Origin: Cellulomonas sp. JH27-2
GTDB lineage: Bacteria; Actinomycetota; Actinomycetes; Actinomycetales; Cellulomonadaceae
NCBI RefSeq assembly: GCF_014837175.1
Contig: NZ_JACYFR010000001.1
Location: 310,001-374,000 of the forward strand
Length of the DNA stretch: 64,000 nucleotides
Direction: 5' to 3'
Numbering within the stretch: the first letter of the stretch is position 1; each line of letters begins with the position of its first letter. A program made the translations under genes and the position numbers. Shown piece by piece: positions 26,714 to 36,238 of this stretch. The notes below the pieces were generated by a model, which did not search any database, was not told the origin of the DNA, and was given only the letters and a program-made list of their open reading frames with translations.

Positions 26714-26824
26714 TCAGCACGGGCGGCAGTGACCCGGTACCAGCAGAGGCTACCCGATGGTCAAAGAACGGTCATGTCCCGTTCCACCGCTGCGGTGTCC
26801 GCCCGCACCGGCGTCCACCCGCGC

Positions 26825-27253
26825 TCAGCGCAGCGCGGCGACCTCGGTGACCGACGTCCCGGAGTCGGCGAGGAACTTCTCGCACCGGTCCGCCTCGTCC
26901 TGCTCGCCGATCGCCTCGGCTGCCTCCGCGAGCGCGAGCAGCGCGCGCAGGAACCCCTGGTTGGGCTCGTGCTGCGCCGGGATCGGACCCTGCCCGCGCC
27001 AGCCCGCGCGGCGCAGCGCGTCCAGTCCGCGGTGGTAGCCGGTGCGGGCGTAGGCGTAGGCGGCGACCGGGTCGCCGACGTCCGCGAGCGACTTCTCCGC
27101 GAGCAGCGCCCAGACGATCGAGGCCGCCGGGGCGGCGGCGACGGAGTCGGCGAGCGACGCCCCGCCTGCCAGCGCCGCGCGGGCGTCGGCGTCGGGTCCG
27201 TCGGCGGGCAGGAGCGTGGGCGCGGGGCCGTCCAGGAGGTTCTCGTGGCTCAT
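26825..27253 (-). CDS. DUF3151 family protein
   Basis: 142-residue soluble protein, function unknown. The pattern HENLLDGPAPTLLP, VWALLAEKSL, AYAYARTGYHRGLDALRRAGWRGQGPIPAQHEPNQGFLRALLAL matches the actinobacteria-specific DUF3151 family. Such genes often sit beside purA and fba, as here, with fba 3 kb away. ATG 27253 chosen as the start of the conserved region. An in-frame GTG 18 nt upstream is possible. Confidence 0.9.
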   Translation of the reverse strand: MSHENLLDGPAPTLLPADGPDADARAALAGGASLADSVAAAPAASIVWALLAEKSLADVGDPVAAYAYARTGYHRGLDALRRAGWRGQGPIPAQHEPNQGFLRALLALAEAAEAIGEQDEADRCEKFLADSGTSVTEVAALR

Positions 27254-27377
27254 GTCCCCAGTCTGGCCCACGCGCGGCGAGTTGCCTCGGTCATATGATC
27301 ACCCGCGCGTGCAGATGCGCGCGGCTGCTCGTCGGCCTACAGTCATCCCGCCCGACCCCACGGACAACAGGTACCCC

Positions 27378-27710
27378 ATGATCGAGATCTCCGCCTCGCC
27401 CACGACGACCACCATCGTCATCTCGGGCGACCTGGACCTCGCCGAGCGCGACCAGTTCCCCGAGGTCGCCGCCCGGGTCGTCGGCCTGCGCCGGCAGCTC
27501 GTCGTCGTCGACATGTGCCGCGTGACCTTCATGGACTCCACCGGCGCGGCGTTCCTCATCTCGCTCGCCGACGCCGGCCGCAAGCGCGGCGGTGCGACGG
27601 TCCTGCGTGGCGCGAATCCTCGCGAGCTGTTCGTCATCGAGGTCTGCGGGGCCATGGACCTGTTCCGCGTCGACCCCGACCACCGGTGCGAGAGCGTCGA
27701 GTCGAGCTGA
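27378..27710 (+). CDS. STAS-domain anti-anti-sigma factor antagonist
   Basis: 110-residue STAS protein of the SpoIIAA/RsbV type. Strand pattern TTIVISGDLDLAERDQFPEV is followed by VVVDMCRVTFMDSTGAAFLISL, in which the serine of DSTG (about residue 58) is the predicted phosphorylation site. Expected role is to bind an anti-sigma ATPase kinase in its dephosphorylated state. Convergent with the adjacent PAS-GAF-PP2C-ATPase gene. The start has no clear ribosome site. Confidence 0.9.
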   Translation: MIEISASPTTTTIVISGDLDLAERDQFPEVAARVVGLRRQLVVVDMCRVTFMDSTGAAFLISLADAGRKRGGATVLRGANPRELFVIEVCGAMDLFRVDPDHRCESVESS

Positions 27711-27743
27711 CTCCCGGCCTCGAGCTGCGTCGAGCGCTGTCGC

Positions 27744-29891
27744 TCAGCGCTTCCCCGCCGGCGGCAGGTCACCCGGCCGCACCTTCGCCCACACCAGCTT
27801 GCCTCGTGACGACGGCCGCCAGCCCCAGTCGGACAGCCGCTCGACGATCTTGATCCCGAAGCCGCCCACGCGACCCGGGTGCCCGTCGGTCGCGATGGGC
27901 GGCGCCGGGTTGCCGTCCTCGACCTCGATGCGCAGGCCGTCGCCCGTGTCGTAGAGCTGCAGCGACACGTGCCCGTAGCCGTGCAGCACGGCGTTCGCGA
28001 CGAGCTCGGAGACCACCAGCTCGGCGTTCGCGGCGTTGGGCATGTCCCACGCGTGGCACGTGCGCACGACGGCGTGCCGCGCGCGGCCGATCGACGCCGG
28101 CTCGCTGGGCAGCGACCAGCGCCGCCGCCGCGGGCTGCGGCCGCGTTCCACCTGGTCACGCGGGTCGGGCACGCGCACGACGACCACCGCGACGTCGTCC
28201 TCCGGGTGGTCCGCGAGCTTGGACAGGATCTCCTCGCCGATGCCCGCGGAGTCGCGGGCGGTGACGGCGCCGACGACGGCCGTGAGTGCGTCGATCCCTT
28301 CGCGCAGCCCCCGGTCGCGGCGCTCGATCAGGCCGTCGGTGTAGTAGACGAGCACGTCGCCAGGACGCAGGTCGACGCTCTCCGTCGTCCGCCCGCCGCC
28401 GCCGAACCCGATGAGGGGGCCGCCGCCGTCGAGCAGCGCCGAGACCGCCCCGTCGCGGACGTGCAGCACGGGCAGGTGCCCGGCGCGCGAGTACTCCAGC
28501 CGCCAGCGGCTCTCCGAACGGCTCAGCGTCGACAGGACCAGCCCTGCGCTGCGCGGGATCCGCATGCCCGCCACCAGCTGGTCCACGCGTTCGAGCACCG
28601 GCCCGGGCACGGTGATGTCGTACGCGTAGGACCGCACGACGGACCGCAGCTGCCCCATCGCCGCGGCGGCCTCCACGTCGTGCCCGACGACGTCGCCGAT
28701 CACCACGCCCACCACGTCGGGCGAGATCTGCAGGACGTCGTACCAGTCGCCGCCCACCTGCACGTTCTCGGCGTTCGGCGCGTAGTAGGTCCACACGTCG
28801 AGCCCGTCGACGTCCGCCTGCTGCGGCAGCATCGCGCGCTGCAGCGTCTCCGCCAGCCGGTGCTCGCGGTCGTAGAGCCGTGCGTTGTCGATCACCAGGC
28901 CGACGCGCCTGGCCGTGAGCTCCAGCACCGTGCGGTCGCTCTGCTCGAGTGCGTCCAGGCCGTGGCCCGCGCGCGGGATGACGACCAGCAGCCCCAGGAC
29001 GCGCCGCCGTCCCGAGACCGGGAAGACGAGCGCCGGCCCGTCGATGGTCGCGTGCGTCAGGACGTGGCCCGCCAGCCAGCGCGACGCCGACGCGGGCGGG
29101 TAGTCACCGTGCAGGGCCAGCTCGACCGGCCGGTCCTTGATGCCGTCGAGCAGCAGCTGGACCGCGTCGGGGCCGGGCGACCGGTCGGTGAGGCCGTCGT
29201 CGGGCGGCCCGACGGTCAGCCCTGTCGTCCCGTGCCGCTGGCCCTTGCCCGACGGTGGCCGGCTGGCGTCCATCCCCTCGGCCGCACGCAGCCCGCCGTC
29301 GTTGACGTAGAACGACGCCCAGCCGACGATCGCGTGCCGCAGCAACGCCGCGATCTCGTGCAGCGGCGTCACTCGGTCGTCGACGTCCATGAGCATGTCC
29401 GAGACCTGCGCGACGATCCCCAGGCTCCGCCGCTCGCGCCGCTCGGCCTCGACCAGGGCCGCCTGCGCGGCCTCGTGCGTCAGCCGCTCGGTCAGGTCCT
29501 GCAGCGCGGCCACCCAGTGCGTGGCCGTCCCGTCCGGCGCGACGACGGGCGAGAACTGGACGCGGCACGGGTAGACCGAGCCGTCGGCCCGACGCAGGGA
29601 CAGCGTCTGCGCGACGGTGCGCTGCTCGCGGACCGCCTCCCGCACCGCCCGCATCGCCGCCGGTCGGCGCGCCCCGGGCGGGAGCGCATCGCGCTGGTGC
29701 TGACGCGCCGCCGCGGCGTCGTACCCTGTGCTTGCCTGGAATGCACGGTTCACCCACACCACGGGGAGGTGGGGGTCGGTACCATCCAGGAGTGCGATCG
29801 GCACGGCGAGCTCGCGAAGCGCCTGGTCGAGCACGTCCGGTCCCACCTCGGGAAGTTCAGGCACGTCGAAGGGGGCGTCGATGTTGACCAT
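27744..29891 (-). CDS. PAS-GAF-SpoIIE phosphatase fused to a HATPase_c anti-sigma kinase domain
   Basis: 715-residue sensor of a partner-switching system. Order: PAS (about 20-135, with ALRELAVPIALLDG and a following PAC), GAF (about 165-335), PP2C/SpoIIE phosphatase (about 345-570; VGGDWYDVLQ, VIGDVVGHDVEAAAAM, YYTDGLIERR, DDVAVVVVRV), and RsbW/SpoIIAB-like ATPase (about 595-715; SELVANAVLHG N-box, VEDGNP, GGFGIKIVERL). It combines the phosphatase and kinase that act in opposite ways on STAS proteins. ATG 29891 has GGAGG. Two STAS genes lie on either side. No sigma factor is in view, so the final target is unknown. Confidence 0.92.
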   Translation of the reverse strand: MVNIDAPFDVPELPEVGPDVLDQALRELAVPIALLDGTDPHLPVVWVNRAFQASTGYDAAAARQHQRDALPPGARRPAAMRAVREAVREQRTVAQTLSLRRADGSVYPCRVQFSPVVAPDGTATHWVAALQDLTERLTHEAAQAALVEAERRERRSLGIVAQVSDMLMDVDDRVTPLHEIAALLRHAIVGWASFYVNDGGLRAAEGMDASRPPSGKGQRHGTTGLTVGPPDDGLTDRSPGPDAVQLLLDGIKDRPVELALHGDYPPASASRWLAGHVLTHATIDGPALVFPVSGRRRVLGLLVVIPRAGHGLDALEQSDRTVLELTARRVGLVIDNARLYDREHRLAETLQRAMLPQQADVDGLDVWTYYAPNAENVQVGGDWYDVLQISPDVVGVVIGDVVGHDVEAAAAMGQLRSVVRSYAYDITVPGPVLERVDQLVAGMRIPRSAGLVLSTLSRSESRWRLEYSRAGHLPVLHVRDGAVSALLDGGGPLIGFGGGGRTTESVDLRPGDVLVYYTDGLIERRDRGLREGIDALTAVVGAVTARDSAGIGEEILSKLADHPEDDVAVVVVRVPDPRDQVERGRSPRRRRWSLPSEPASIGRARHAVVRTCHAWDMPNAANAELVVSELVANAVLHGYGHVSLQLYDTGDGLRIEVEDGNPAPPIATDGHPGRVGGFGIKIVERLSDWGWRPSSRGKLVWAKVRPGDLPPAGKR

Positions 29892-29968
29892 CACCACCTC
29901 CGATCGTCTACCGTGCCGCACAGGCGCAACGTCGAGCAGTCGGCGTCGTCTCCAGCGGAAGGAACGCC

Positions 29969-30385
29969 GTGCGCGACGGTAACAGCACCACCCCCGACGA
30001 GTCTGCCGACGTGGCTGGCAACGGCAGTGCGGGCGAACCCGGCGCCGTCCAGGTCATCGTCGGTGCGGAGAGCACGCGCATCGTGCTGTCGGGAGAGGTC
30101 GACGCCGACCTCGCTGCCGAGCTGCAGGAAGCCACCGCGGAGGCCGAGCACCTCGGTCTGCCGATCGAGGTCGACGCGCACCACGTGACGTTCATGGACT
30201 CGTCGGGTGTGGCCTTCCTGGCTCGCCTGTCCATCCGTTCCCAGCACCGTGTCCGCCTACTCCGTGTCCCGCCCACCGTGCGGTTCCTGCTCGAGGTCAC
30301 GCGCATCGGTGAGCTGCTCGACGTCGTCGACGGCGACGACGGGCGGGAGTTCCAGCCCGTCGGCGACAGCACCGACGCGTCCTGA
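29969..30385 (+). CDS. STAS-domain anti-anti-sigma factor, second copy
   Basis: 138 residues. An acidic/Gly-rich N-terminal tail (1-25) precedes a STAS core: RIVLSGEVDADLAAELQEAT, then DAHHVTFMDSSGVAFLARL, with the predicted phospho-serine in DSSG. It differs from the first STAS protein in having longer tails and an LLRVPPTVRFLLEVTRIGELL C-terminus like RsbV/ArsI-type proteins. Divergent from the phosphatase/kinase gene (77-nt gap) and probably its substrate. GTG 29969 has AAGGA upstream. Confidence 0.9.
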   Translation: MRDGNSTTPDESADVAGNGSAGEPGAVQVIVGAESTRIVLSGEVDADLAAELQEATAEAEHLGLPIEVDAHHVTFMDSSGVAFLARLSIRSQHRVRLLRVPPTVRFLLEVTRIGELLDVVDGDDGREFQPVGDSTDAS

Positions 30386-30402
30386 CCTTCTTCGTCGACC
30401 TT

Positions 30403-30442
30403 CGACGAAGGCCCCGGCGATCGCTCGCCGGGGCCTTCGTCG
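30403..30442. terminator. Strong bidirectional hairpin
   Basis: Perfect 18-bp stem CGACGAAGGCCCCGGCGA (30403-30420) with its complement at 30425-30442 and a 4-nt TCGC loop. It lies between the convergent STAS stop (30385) and fba stop (30450). Confidence 0.9.
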
Positions 30443-30449
30443 TCAGGCG

Positions 30450-31469
<1,020 letters not shown>

Positions 31470-31569
31470 CTGCTCACATCTCCTGCGGCTAGTGGGGTGG
31501 TTTCCGATCAGAGTTTGCCACTACCAAGCGATACCCCGCCCAGGACGTCCTTCCCATGGACGCCTCGCG

Positions 31570-32277
31570 TCAGGGCGCCGCGTGCTGCGCGATCCAGGCG
31601 TGCATCGCGATCGCCGCGGCCGCGCTCGCGTTGATGGAGCGGGTCGAGCCGAACTGGGCGATGTGCAGGGTGTCGGTCGCCGCGGCGCGCACCTCGTCGG
31701 ACAGACCCACCGACTCCTGGCCGAACACCAGCACGCACGCCCGCGGCAGCGGGTAACCCTCGAGCGGGACCGAGCCCGGCAGGTTGTCGATGCCCAGGAC
31801 GGGCAGGTCGTTGTCGCCGGCCCACGCCACCAGCTCCGCCACCGTCGGATGATGGCGAACGTGCTGGTAGCGGTCGGTGACCATGGCGCCGCGCCGGTTC
31901 CACCGCTTGCGGCCGACGATGTGCACCTCCGCCGCCAGGAACGCGTTGGCCGTGCGGACCACCGAGCCGATGTTGAGGTCGTGCTGCCAGTTCTCGATCG
32001 CGACGTGGAACGGGTGCCGGCGCGTGTCGAGGTCCGCGACGATCGCCTCCAGCGTCCAGTACCGGTACCGGTCGACCACGTTGCGGCGGTCGCCGGCCGC
32101 CAGCAGCTCGGGGTCGTACCGCTCGTCGGCCTCGCCGTCCGCACGCCTGGGCCACGCCTCCGGCCCACCGGGCCACGGCCCGACCCCGACGTCCTCCGCG
32201 TGCGACGCGTTGTGGTCGGCGGCCGCTGGCTCATCCTTCGTCACGCGGTGCACGGTAACCGTCGACCGCATCAGCAA
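31570..32277 (-). CDS. SpoU/TrmH family RNA 2'-O-methyltransferase
   Basis: 235 residues. The SPOUT trefoil-knot motifs are NIGSVVRTANAF (motif 1), LVFGQESVGLS (motif 2) and IAQFGSTRSINASAAAAIAMHAW (motif 3). The N-terminal 45 residues are acidic and not conserved-looking. Target (rRNA or tRNA ribose) is unknown. The start is uncertain: the first ATG (32277), ATG 32271 and GTG 32244 are all in frame without a clear ribosome site. A 15-nt palindrome at 32285-32299 lies just upstream. Co-directional with fba, about 100 nt downstream. Confidence 0.9.
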   Translation of the reverse strand: MLMRSTVTVHRVTKDEPAAADHNASHAEDVGVGPWPGGPEAWPRRADGEADERYDPELLAAGDRRNVVDRYRYWTLEAIVADLDTRRHPFHVAIENWQHDLNIGSVVRTANAFLAAEVHIVGRKRWNRRGAMVTDRYQHVRHHPTVAELVAWAGDNDLPVLGIDNLPGSVPLEGYPLPRACVLVFGQESVGLSDEVRAAATDTLHIAQFGSTRSINASAAAAIAMHAWIAQHAAP

Positions 32278-32284
32278 CCAGCCG

Positions 32285-32299
32285 CACCTGTGACAGGTG
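32285..32299. promoter_or_regulatory. Operator-like palindrome
   Basis: CACCTGTGACAGGTG has 7-bp perfect arms around one central base. It lies in the 148-nt gap between the divergent TrmH-like and DedA genes, 8 nt from the TrmH-like start. It could be a regulator site. No cognate regulator is suggested. Confidence 0.4.
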
Positions 32300-32425
32300 G
32301 GGCCACTGCGACACTTGCCGACCCCGCGGGTTCACTTCCGTCACAAGCGCGGCTGGGTCCTGTGCGCACCGAGTCCTCACAGGCGGTCCGGGGCCGGTTC
32401 ACATCCGGGCCCGTAGGCTGACGCC

Positions 32426-33166
32426 ATGCTCTCGACGACACTTGCCGCCGGGCCGGTCCACGCCCTGGGACCCGACTTCCTCAACGCCGATCACCTGATC
32501 AGCTCGTTCGGGACGTGGGCGCTCGTCGGCATCGCGGTCGTGGTGTTCATCGAGACCGGCCTGCTGTTCCCGTTCCTGCCCGGCGACTCGCTGCTGTTCA
32601 CCGCGGGCGCCCTGGTGGCGCAGGGGACGCTGAACCTCAACATCTGGTGGCTGACGCTCATCATGTTCGTCGCCGCCTTCGCCGGCGACCAGTGCGCGTT
32701 CCTCATCGGCCGCAAGCTCGGTCCGAAGGTCTTCAACAAGCCCGACTCACGCTTCTTCAAGAAGAAGTACATCGACGACACGTACGCCTACTTCGACAAG
32801 TACGGCGGCCGGACCATCGTCATCGCCCGCTTCGTGCCGATCATCCGCACGTACGCGCCCGTCGCCGCCGGCGTGGGCGGGATGCGCTACCGGCACTTCG
32901 TCGGCTTCAACGCGATCGGCGCGCTGCTGTGGGGCGTCGGGGTGACGTGGCTCGGCTACGCGCTGGGCAACATCGGCTTCATCAAGGACAACATCGAGCT
33001 GCTGCTGGTCGCGGTGGTCGCGGTCTCCGTGATCCCGATCGGCGTCGAGCTGCTGCGGGCCCGTCGCAAGGCGAAGGCGGGCGAGTCGCTCGAGGAGCCG
33101 CGCGACGAGCGGTACGACGAGCCCGCCGAACGAGCCGAGGTCGAGAGGAAGGCGTTCGACGCATGA
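32426..33166 (+). CDS. DedA/SNARE-associated family membrane protein
   Basis: 246 residues, four to five membrane segments. The DedA core reads GLLFPFLPGDSLLF (re-entrant loop), AGDQCAFLIGRKLG, FDKYGGRTIVIARFVPIIRTYAPVAAGVGGM (the R-x3-P-x2-R motif for phospholipid translocation) and a C-terminal cytoplasmic acidic tail. Family members scramble or recycle lipid carriers such as undecaprenyl phosphate. ATG 32426 has TAGGCT at 32414-32419, giving a likely leaderless mRNA. Overlaps the HAD gene as ATGA. Confidence 0.93.
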   Translation: MLSTTLAAGPVHALGPDFLNADHLISSFGTWALVGIAVVVFIETGLLFPFLPGDSLLFTAGALVAQGTLNLNIWWLTLIMFVAAFAGDQCAFLIGRKLGPKVFNKPDSRFFKKKYIDDTYAYFDKYGGRTIVIARFVPIIRTYAPVAAGVGGMRYRHFVGFNAIGALLWGVGVTWLGYALGNIGFIKDNIELLLVAVVAVSVIPIGVELLRARRKAKAGESLEEPRDERYDEPAERAEVERKAFDA

Positions 33167-33936
33167 CCCGCGAGATCCGCTCCTGGCTGTCCGACATGGA
33201 CGGCGTCCTGGTCCACGAGGGCACCGCGCTGCCGGGCGCGGCCGACTTCGTGCGCGCGCTGCGGGAGGCCGAGCGCCCGTTCCTGGTGCTGACCAACAAC
33301 TCGATCTTCACGCCGCGCGACCTGCGCGCGCGGCTCGCGGCGTCGGGCATCGACCTGCCCGAGGAGGCCATCTGGACCTCCGCGATGGCGACCGCCCAGT
33401 TCCTCACGGACCAGATGCCGGGCGGTTCCGCCTACGTCATCGGGGAGGCCGGGCTGACGACCGCCCTGTACGAGGCCGGCTACACGCTGACGGCCGCGCA
33501 GCCGGACTTCGTCGTCCTCGGCGAGACCCGCACCTACTCGTTCGAGGCGATCACGCAGGCCATCCGCCTGATCCAGGCGGGTGCGCGCTTCATCTGCACG
33601 AACCCCGACGTGACCGGGCCGTCCGCGGACGGCGACCTGCCCGCGACGGGCGCGGTCGCGGCGATGATCCGCGCCGCGACCGGGCGCGACCCCTACTTCG
33701 TCGGGAAGCCCAACCCGATGATGATCCGCTCCGCCCTCAACCGAATCGACGCGCACTCCGAGACGACCGCGATGGTCGGCGACCGGATGGACACCGACGT
33801 CGTCGCCGGGATCGAGGCCGGCCTGCGGACGTTCCTGGTGCTGTCCGGCTCGACCCGCGCGGTCGACATCGAACGCTTCCCGTTCCGCCCCAGCGAGGTG
33901 CTGGACTCGGTCGCGGACCTGGTGTCGCGGGTCTAG
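33163..33936 (+). CDS. HAD-IIA family phosphatase (NagD-like)
   Basis: 257 residues. The catalytic motif is WLSDMDGVLV (residues about 8-17, nucleophile and acid Asp). TNNS follows (motif 2), then a C2-type cap, KPNP (motif 3 Lys) and MVGDRMDTDVVAG (motif 4 aspartates). NagD-type enzymes remove phosphate from nucleotides or sugar phosphates; the substrate cannot be told from sequence. Start ATG overlaps the DedA stop (ATGA). Convergent with pyrE with a 3-nt gap. Confidence 0.92.
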   Translation: MTREIRSWLSDMDGVLVHEGTALPGAADFVRALREAERPFLVLTNNSIFTPRDLRARLAASGIDLPEEAIWTSAMATAQFLTDQMPGGSAYVIGEAGLTTALYEAGYTLTAAQPDFVVLGETRTYSFEAITQAIRLIQAGARFICTNPDVTGPSADGDLPATGAVAAMIRAATGRDPYFVGKPNPMMIRSALNRIDAHSETTAMVGDRMDTDVVAGIEAGLRTFLVLSGSTRAVDIERFPFRPSEVLDSVADLVSRV

Positions 33937-33939
33937 TCC

Positions 33940-34515
33940 TCAGTCGAGCCCGAGGTCGGCCAGGCTGAACAGGTAGTGGTACGGCACGCCGAGGGCCTCG
34001 ATCTTGGCCTGGGCACCCGTGGCGCGGTCGACGATCACCGCGACACCCAGCACCTCGGCGCCGGCCTCGCGCGCAGCCTCGACGGCGGCGATCGGCGAAC
34101 CACCCGTCGTCGACGTGTCCTCGAGCACCACGACCTTGCGCCCCGCGATGTCCGGGCCCTCGATGCGGCGCTGCATGCCGTGCGCCTTGGCCTCCTTGCG
34201 GACGACGAACGCGTCGAGGTCCTGCCCGCGGCTGGCAGCGGCGTGCAGCAGGGACGTGGCGACCGGGTCGGCGCCGAGGGTCAGGCCGCCGACCGCGTCG
34301 ATCTCGGCGGTCCCCAGCCCGACCTCCTCGAGCCGGTCCAGCAGCAGGTGCCCGATCAGCGGCGCCGCGCGGTGGTGCAGCGTGACGCGGCGCAGGTCCA
34401 CGTAGTAGTCGGCCTCACGGCCCGACGAGAGCGTGACCTTGCCGTGCACCACGGCGAGATCCTTGATGAGGGCGAGCAACTGCTCGCGGGGCGTCGGGGA
34501 GAGCGTCTCGGTCAC
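33940..34515 (-). CDS. pyrE: Orotate phosphoribosyltransferase PyrE
   Basis: 191 residues. It transfers phosphoribose from PRPP to orotate in pyrimidine synthesis. The N-terminus is VHGKVTLSSGREADYYVDLR. The PRPP loop is KVVVLEDTSTTGGSPIAAVEAAREAGAEVLG. VRKEAKAHG contains the flexible catalytic lysines. The GTG start at 34515 is preceded at 6 nt by TAGCCT (34527-34522 on minus), suggesting leaderless transcription. Not adjacent to other pyr genes. Confidence 0.96.
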   Translation of the reverse strand: MTETLSPTPREQLLALIKDLAVVHGKVTLSSGREADYYVDLRRVTLHHRAAPLIGHLLLDRLEEVGLGTAEIDAVGGLTLGADPVATSLLHAAASRGQDLDAFVVRKEAKAHGMQRRIEGPDIAGRKVVVLEDTSTTGGSPIAAVEAAREAGAEVLGVAVIVDRATGAQAKIEALGVPYHYLFSLADLGLD

Positions 34516-34595
34516 GGGGTCAGGCTACCGGCGCCGACCGACACGCGAAGGCCTCGCCCACGGCGTCCCACGGACTCCACCCGTGAACCAGTCGA

Positions 34596-34620
34596 TCGCA
34601 CCTGCATCAGCAGGTTGCGA
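34596..34620 (-). terminator. Hairpin after the SDR gene
   Basis: TCGCA-CCTGC and GCAGG-T-TGCGA form a 10-bp stem with one bulge and an ATCA loop, 40 nt beyond the SDR stop and upstream of the pyrE promoter. Confidence 0.6.
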
Positions 34621-34661
34621 GGGAATGCATCATCACCGACCCGACTGATCCCCGGGCGGCG

Positions 34662-35453
34662 TCACTCAGCCGCGACGGGCCCGTCGGGCCGTTCCAGCGC
34701 CTTGCGATAGCGCCCGACGGCCCGCACCGCCGAGCGCGGCGCGAGGCGCGCCAGCGCCGAGACGGCCCGGTACCGCACGCTGGGCGTCGAGATGACGACG
34801 CCGCGGCGGACGTCGGCCAGCGCAGTCGCCACCACACTCTCCGCGTTCAGCCACGCGAACTCCGGGTATGCGCTGGTGTCGATGTCGCCGCGCTCGTGGA
34901 ACTCGGTGTGCACGAAGCCCGGGCACAGCGCGGTCGCGGTCACGCCGGTGTCCTTGAGCTCGACCGCGAGCCCCTCCGTGAAGCTGCGCACCCACGCCTT
35001 GTGCGCGCAGTACGTGCCCGACGCGAGCAGCGCCGCGACCGACGCGACGTTGAGGATCGCACCACGCCCGCGCGCAACCATCGACTCCGCCGCCGCCTGC
35101 GACAGAACCATCACCGCCCGCACCATGACGTCGAGCGCGGCCTCCTCCGCGGCAAGGTCTCCCCCGACGAACCGCTGATTCAGCCCCAGCCCCGCGTTGT
35201 TCACCAGCAGGCCGACGGGGTCGTCGTCCTGCCGCAGGCGCTGCGCGACGCGCTCCACGTCCTCGCGCTTGCTCAGGTCGGCGACGAGCACCTCCGCATG
35301 AACCCCTGCCGCCGCCTCGAGCTGCCCGGCGAGGCGCATCAGCCGCTCCTCGTCACGCGCCACCAGCACCAGGTCGTGCTTGGCCGTGGCCAGCTGCCAC
35401 GCGAACTCCAGTCCCAGGCCGGCGCTCGCGCCGGTGACGAGTGCTGTCCCCAT
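34662..35453 (-). CDS. Short-chain dehydrogenase/reductase
   Basis: 263 residues, classical SDR. TGASAGLG (residues 7-14) binds NAD(P), NNAG is at about 87, and the catalytic Ser (VASVAAL), Tyr and Lys (YCAHKAW) are present, followed by PGFVHTEF. An Ala/Arg-rich tail follows. Substrate unknown; the DltE/YqjQ-like group is a fair guess. ATG 35453 removes a 20-residue upstream in-frame extension with no domain. Stands alone beside the accessory island. Confidence 0.92.
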   Translation of the reverse strand: MGTALVTGASAGLGLEFAWQLATAKHDLVLVARDEERLMRLAGQLEAAAGVHAEVLVADLSKREDVERVAQRLRQDDDPVGLLVNNAGLGLNQRFVGGDLAAEEAALDVMVRAVMVLSQAAAESMVARGRGAILNVASVAALLASGTYCAHKAWVRSFTEGLAVELKDTGVTATALCPGFVHTEFHERGDIDTSAYPEFAWLNAESVVATALADVRRGVVISTPSVRYRAVSALARLAPRSAVRAVGRYRKALERPDGPVAAE

Positions 35454-35566
35454 GCCGGCCAGCCTATGCGCGCCGCCTGCCTGCAGCCGGGCCGCCGGTC
35501 GCGGGTTGTCCACAGATTCGTGAGATCCCCCTCCGCGGACCGCCCGTTTTGGGTAGGTTCACGGCC

Positions 35567-36238
35567 ATGCGTAGGGGAACTCTGGCGGTACTCGCCACCG
35601 CAACAGCGGCGGCATGGGCGCTCTCCGGCTGCACCGACGACGCCGAGCCGAAGCCACTCCCGAGTCTCTCGGGCGTCGCGAGCGCTTCGCCTGTCCCGTC
35701 GGCCAGCTCGAGCAACGACGTGACCGAATCGCCGTCGCCAACGACCGCTGCGCCATCGAGCAACGCCTCCGAACCTGAACCGTCCGAGGGCCTGCAAGAG
35801 CTATCAAAGCCGACGCTCCCCAAGGACTTGAGCGACGAAGGAAAAGACGGAGCAATAGCTGCGGCGGAGTATTTTCTTAGCTTGTATCCTTACGCACTCT
35901 CGTCCACCTCGAAGAGCGAGTTTGCAAGCATGTCCGACCCTTCCTGCGAGTTTTGCTCGTCCGTAATCGCAGACGTTGAGGCCAGAAAGAAGGCCAAGAC
36001 TCACGAAATCGGCGGCTCGATGACCTTCCGGAACTCCACGGTGGCCGCGTCATCGGAAGGCTCGTACCTGGTGCTCCTCACAGCGCGCCAGCAACCATCG
36101 CAGACTGTCACCGCGAGCGGAGCGGTTGTTAAGGACTTCCCGCGAACGACCGACAACGACGCAACGATCGTTGTCCACCGAGCGAGGAACAGGTGGTTCG
36201 TTCGAGAAGTCAGCGTCGACAACATTCGTGACGCATGA
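35567..36238 (+). CDS. DUF6318-like lipoprotein with GC-shifted C-terminal half
   Basis: 223 residues. Signal peptide with lipobox LSGC (Cys about 22), then a Ser/Pro/Thr-rich linker (30-80) and a globular C-terminal domain (about 85-223; AAEYFLSLYPYALSSTSKSEFASMSDPSCEFCSSVI, two close Cys). The layout resembles actinobacterial DUF6318 lipoproteins; the match is from memory. ATG 35567 has TAGGTT at 35554-35559 as a -10. Bases from about 35790 onward are clearly AT-richer than the neighbours (near 50-55% GC). Its stop overlaps the next gene as ATGA, so the two exported proteins are made together. Confidence 0.75.
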   Translation: MRRGTLAVLATATAAAWALSGCTDDAEPKPLPSLSGVASASPVPSASSSNDVTESPSPTTAAPSSNASEPEPSEGLQELSKPTLPKDLSDEGKDGAIAAAEYFLSLYPYALSSTSKSEFASMSDPSCEFCSSVIADVEARKKAKTHEIGGSMTFRNSTVAASSEGSYLVLLTARQQPSQTVTASGAVVKDFPRTTDNDATIVVHRARNRWFVREVSVDNIRDA

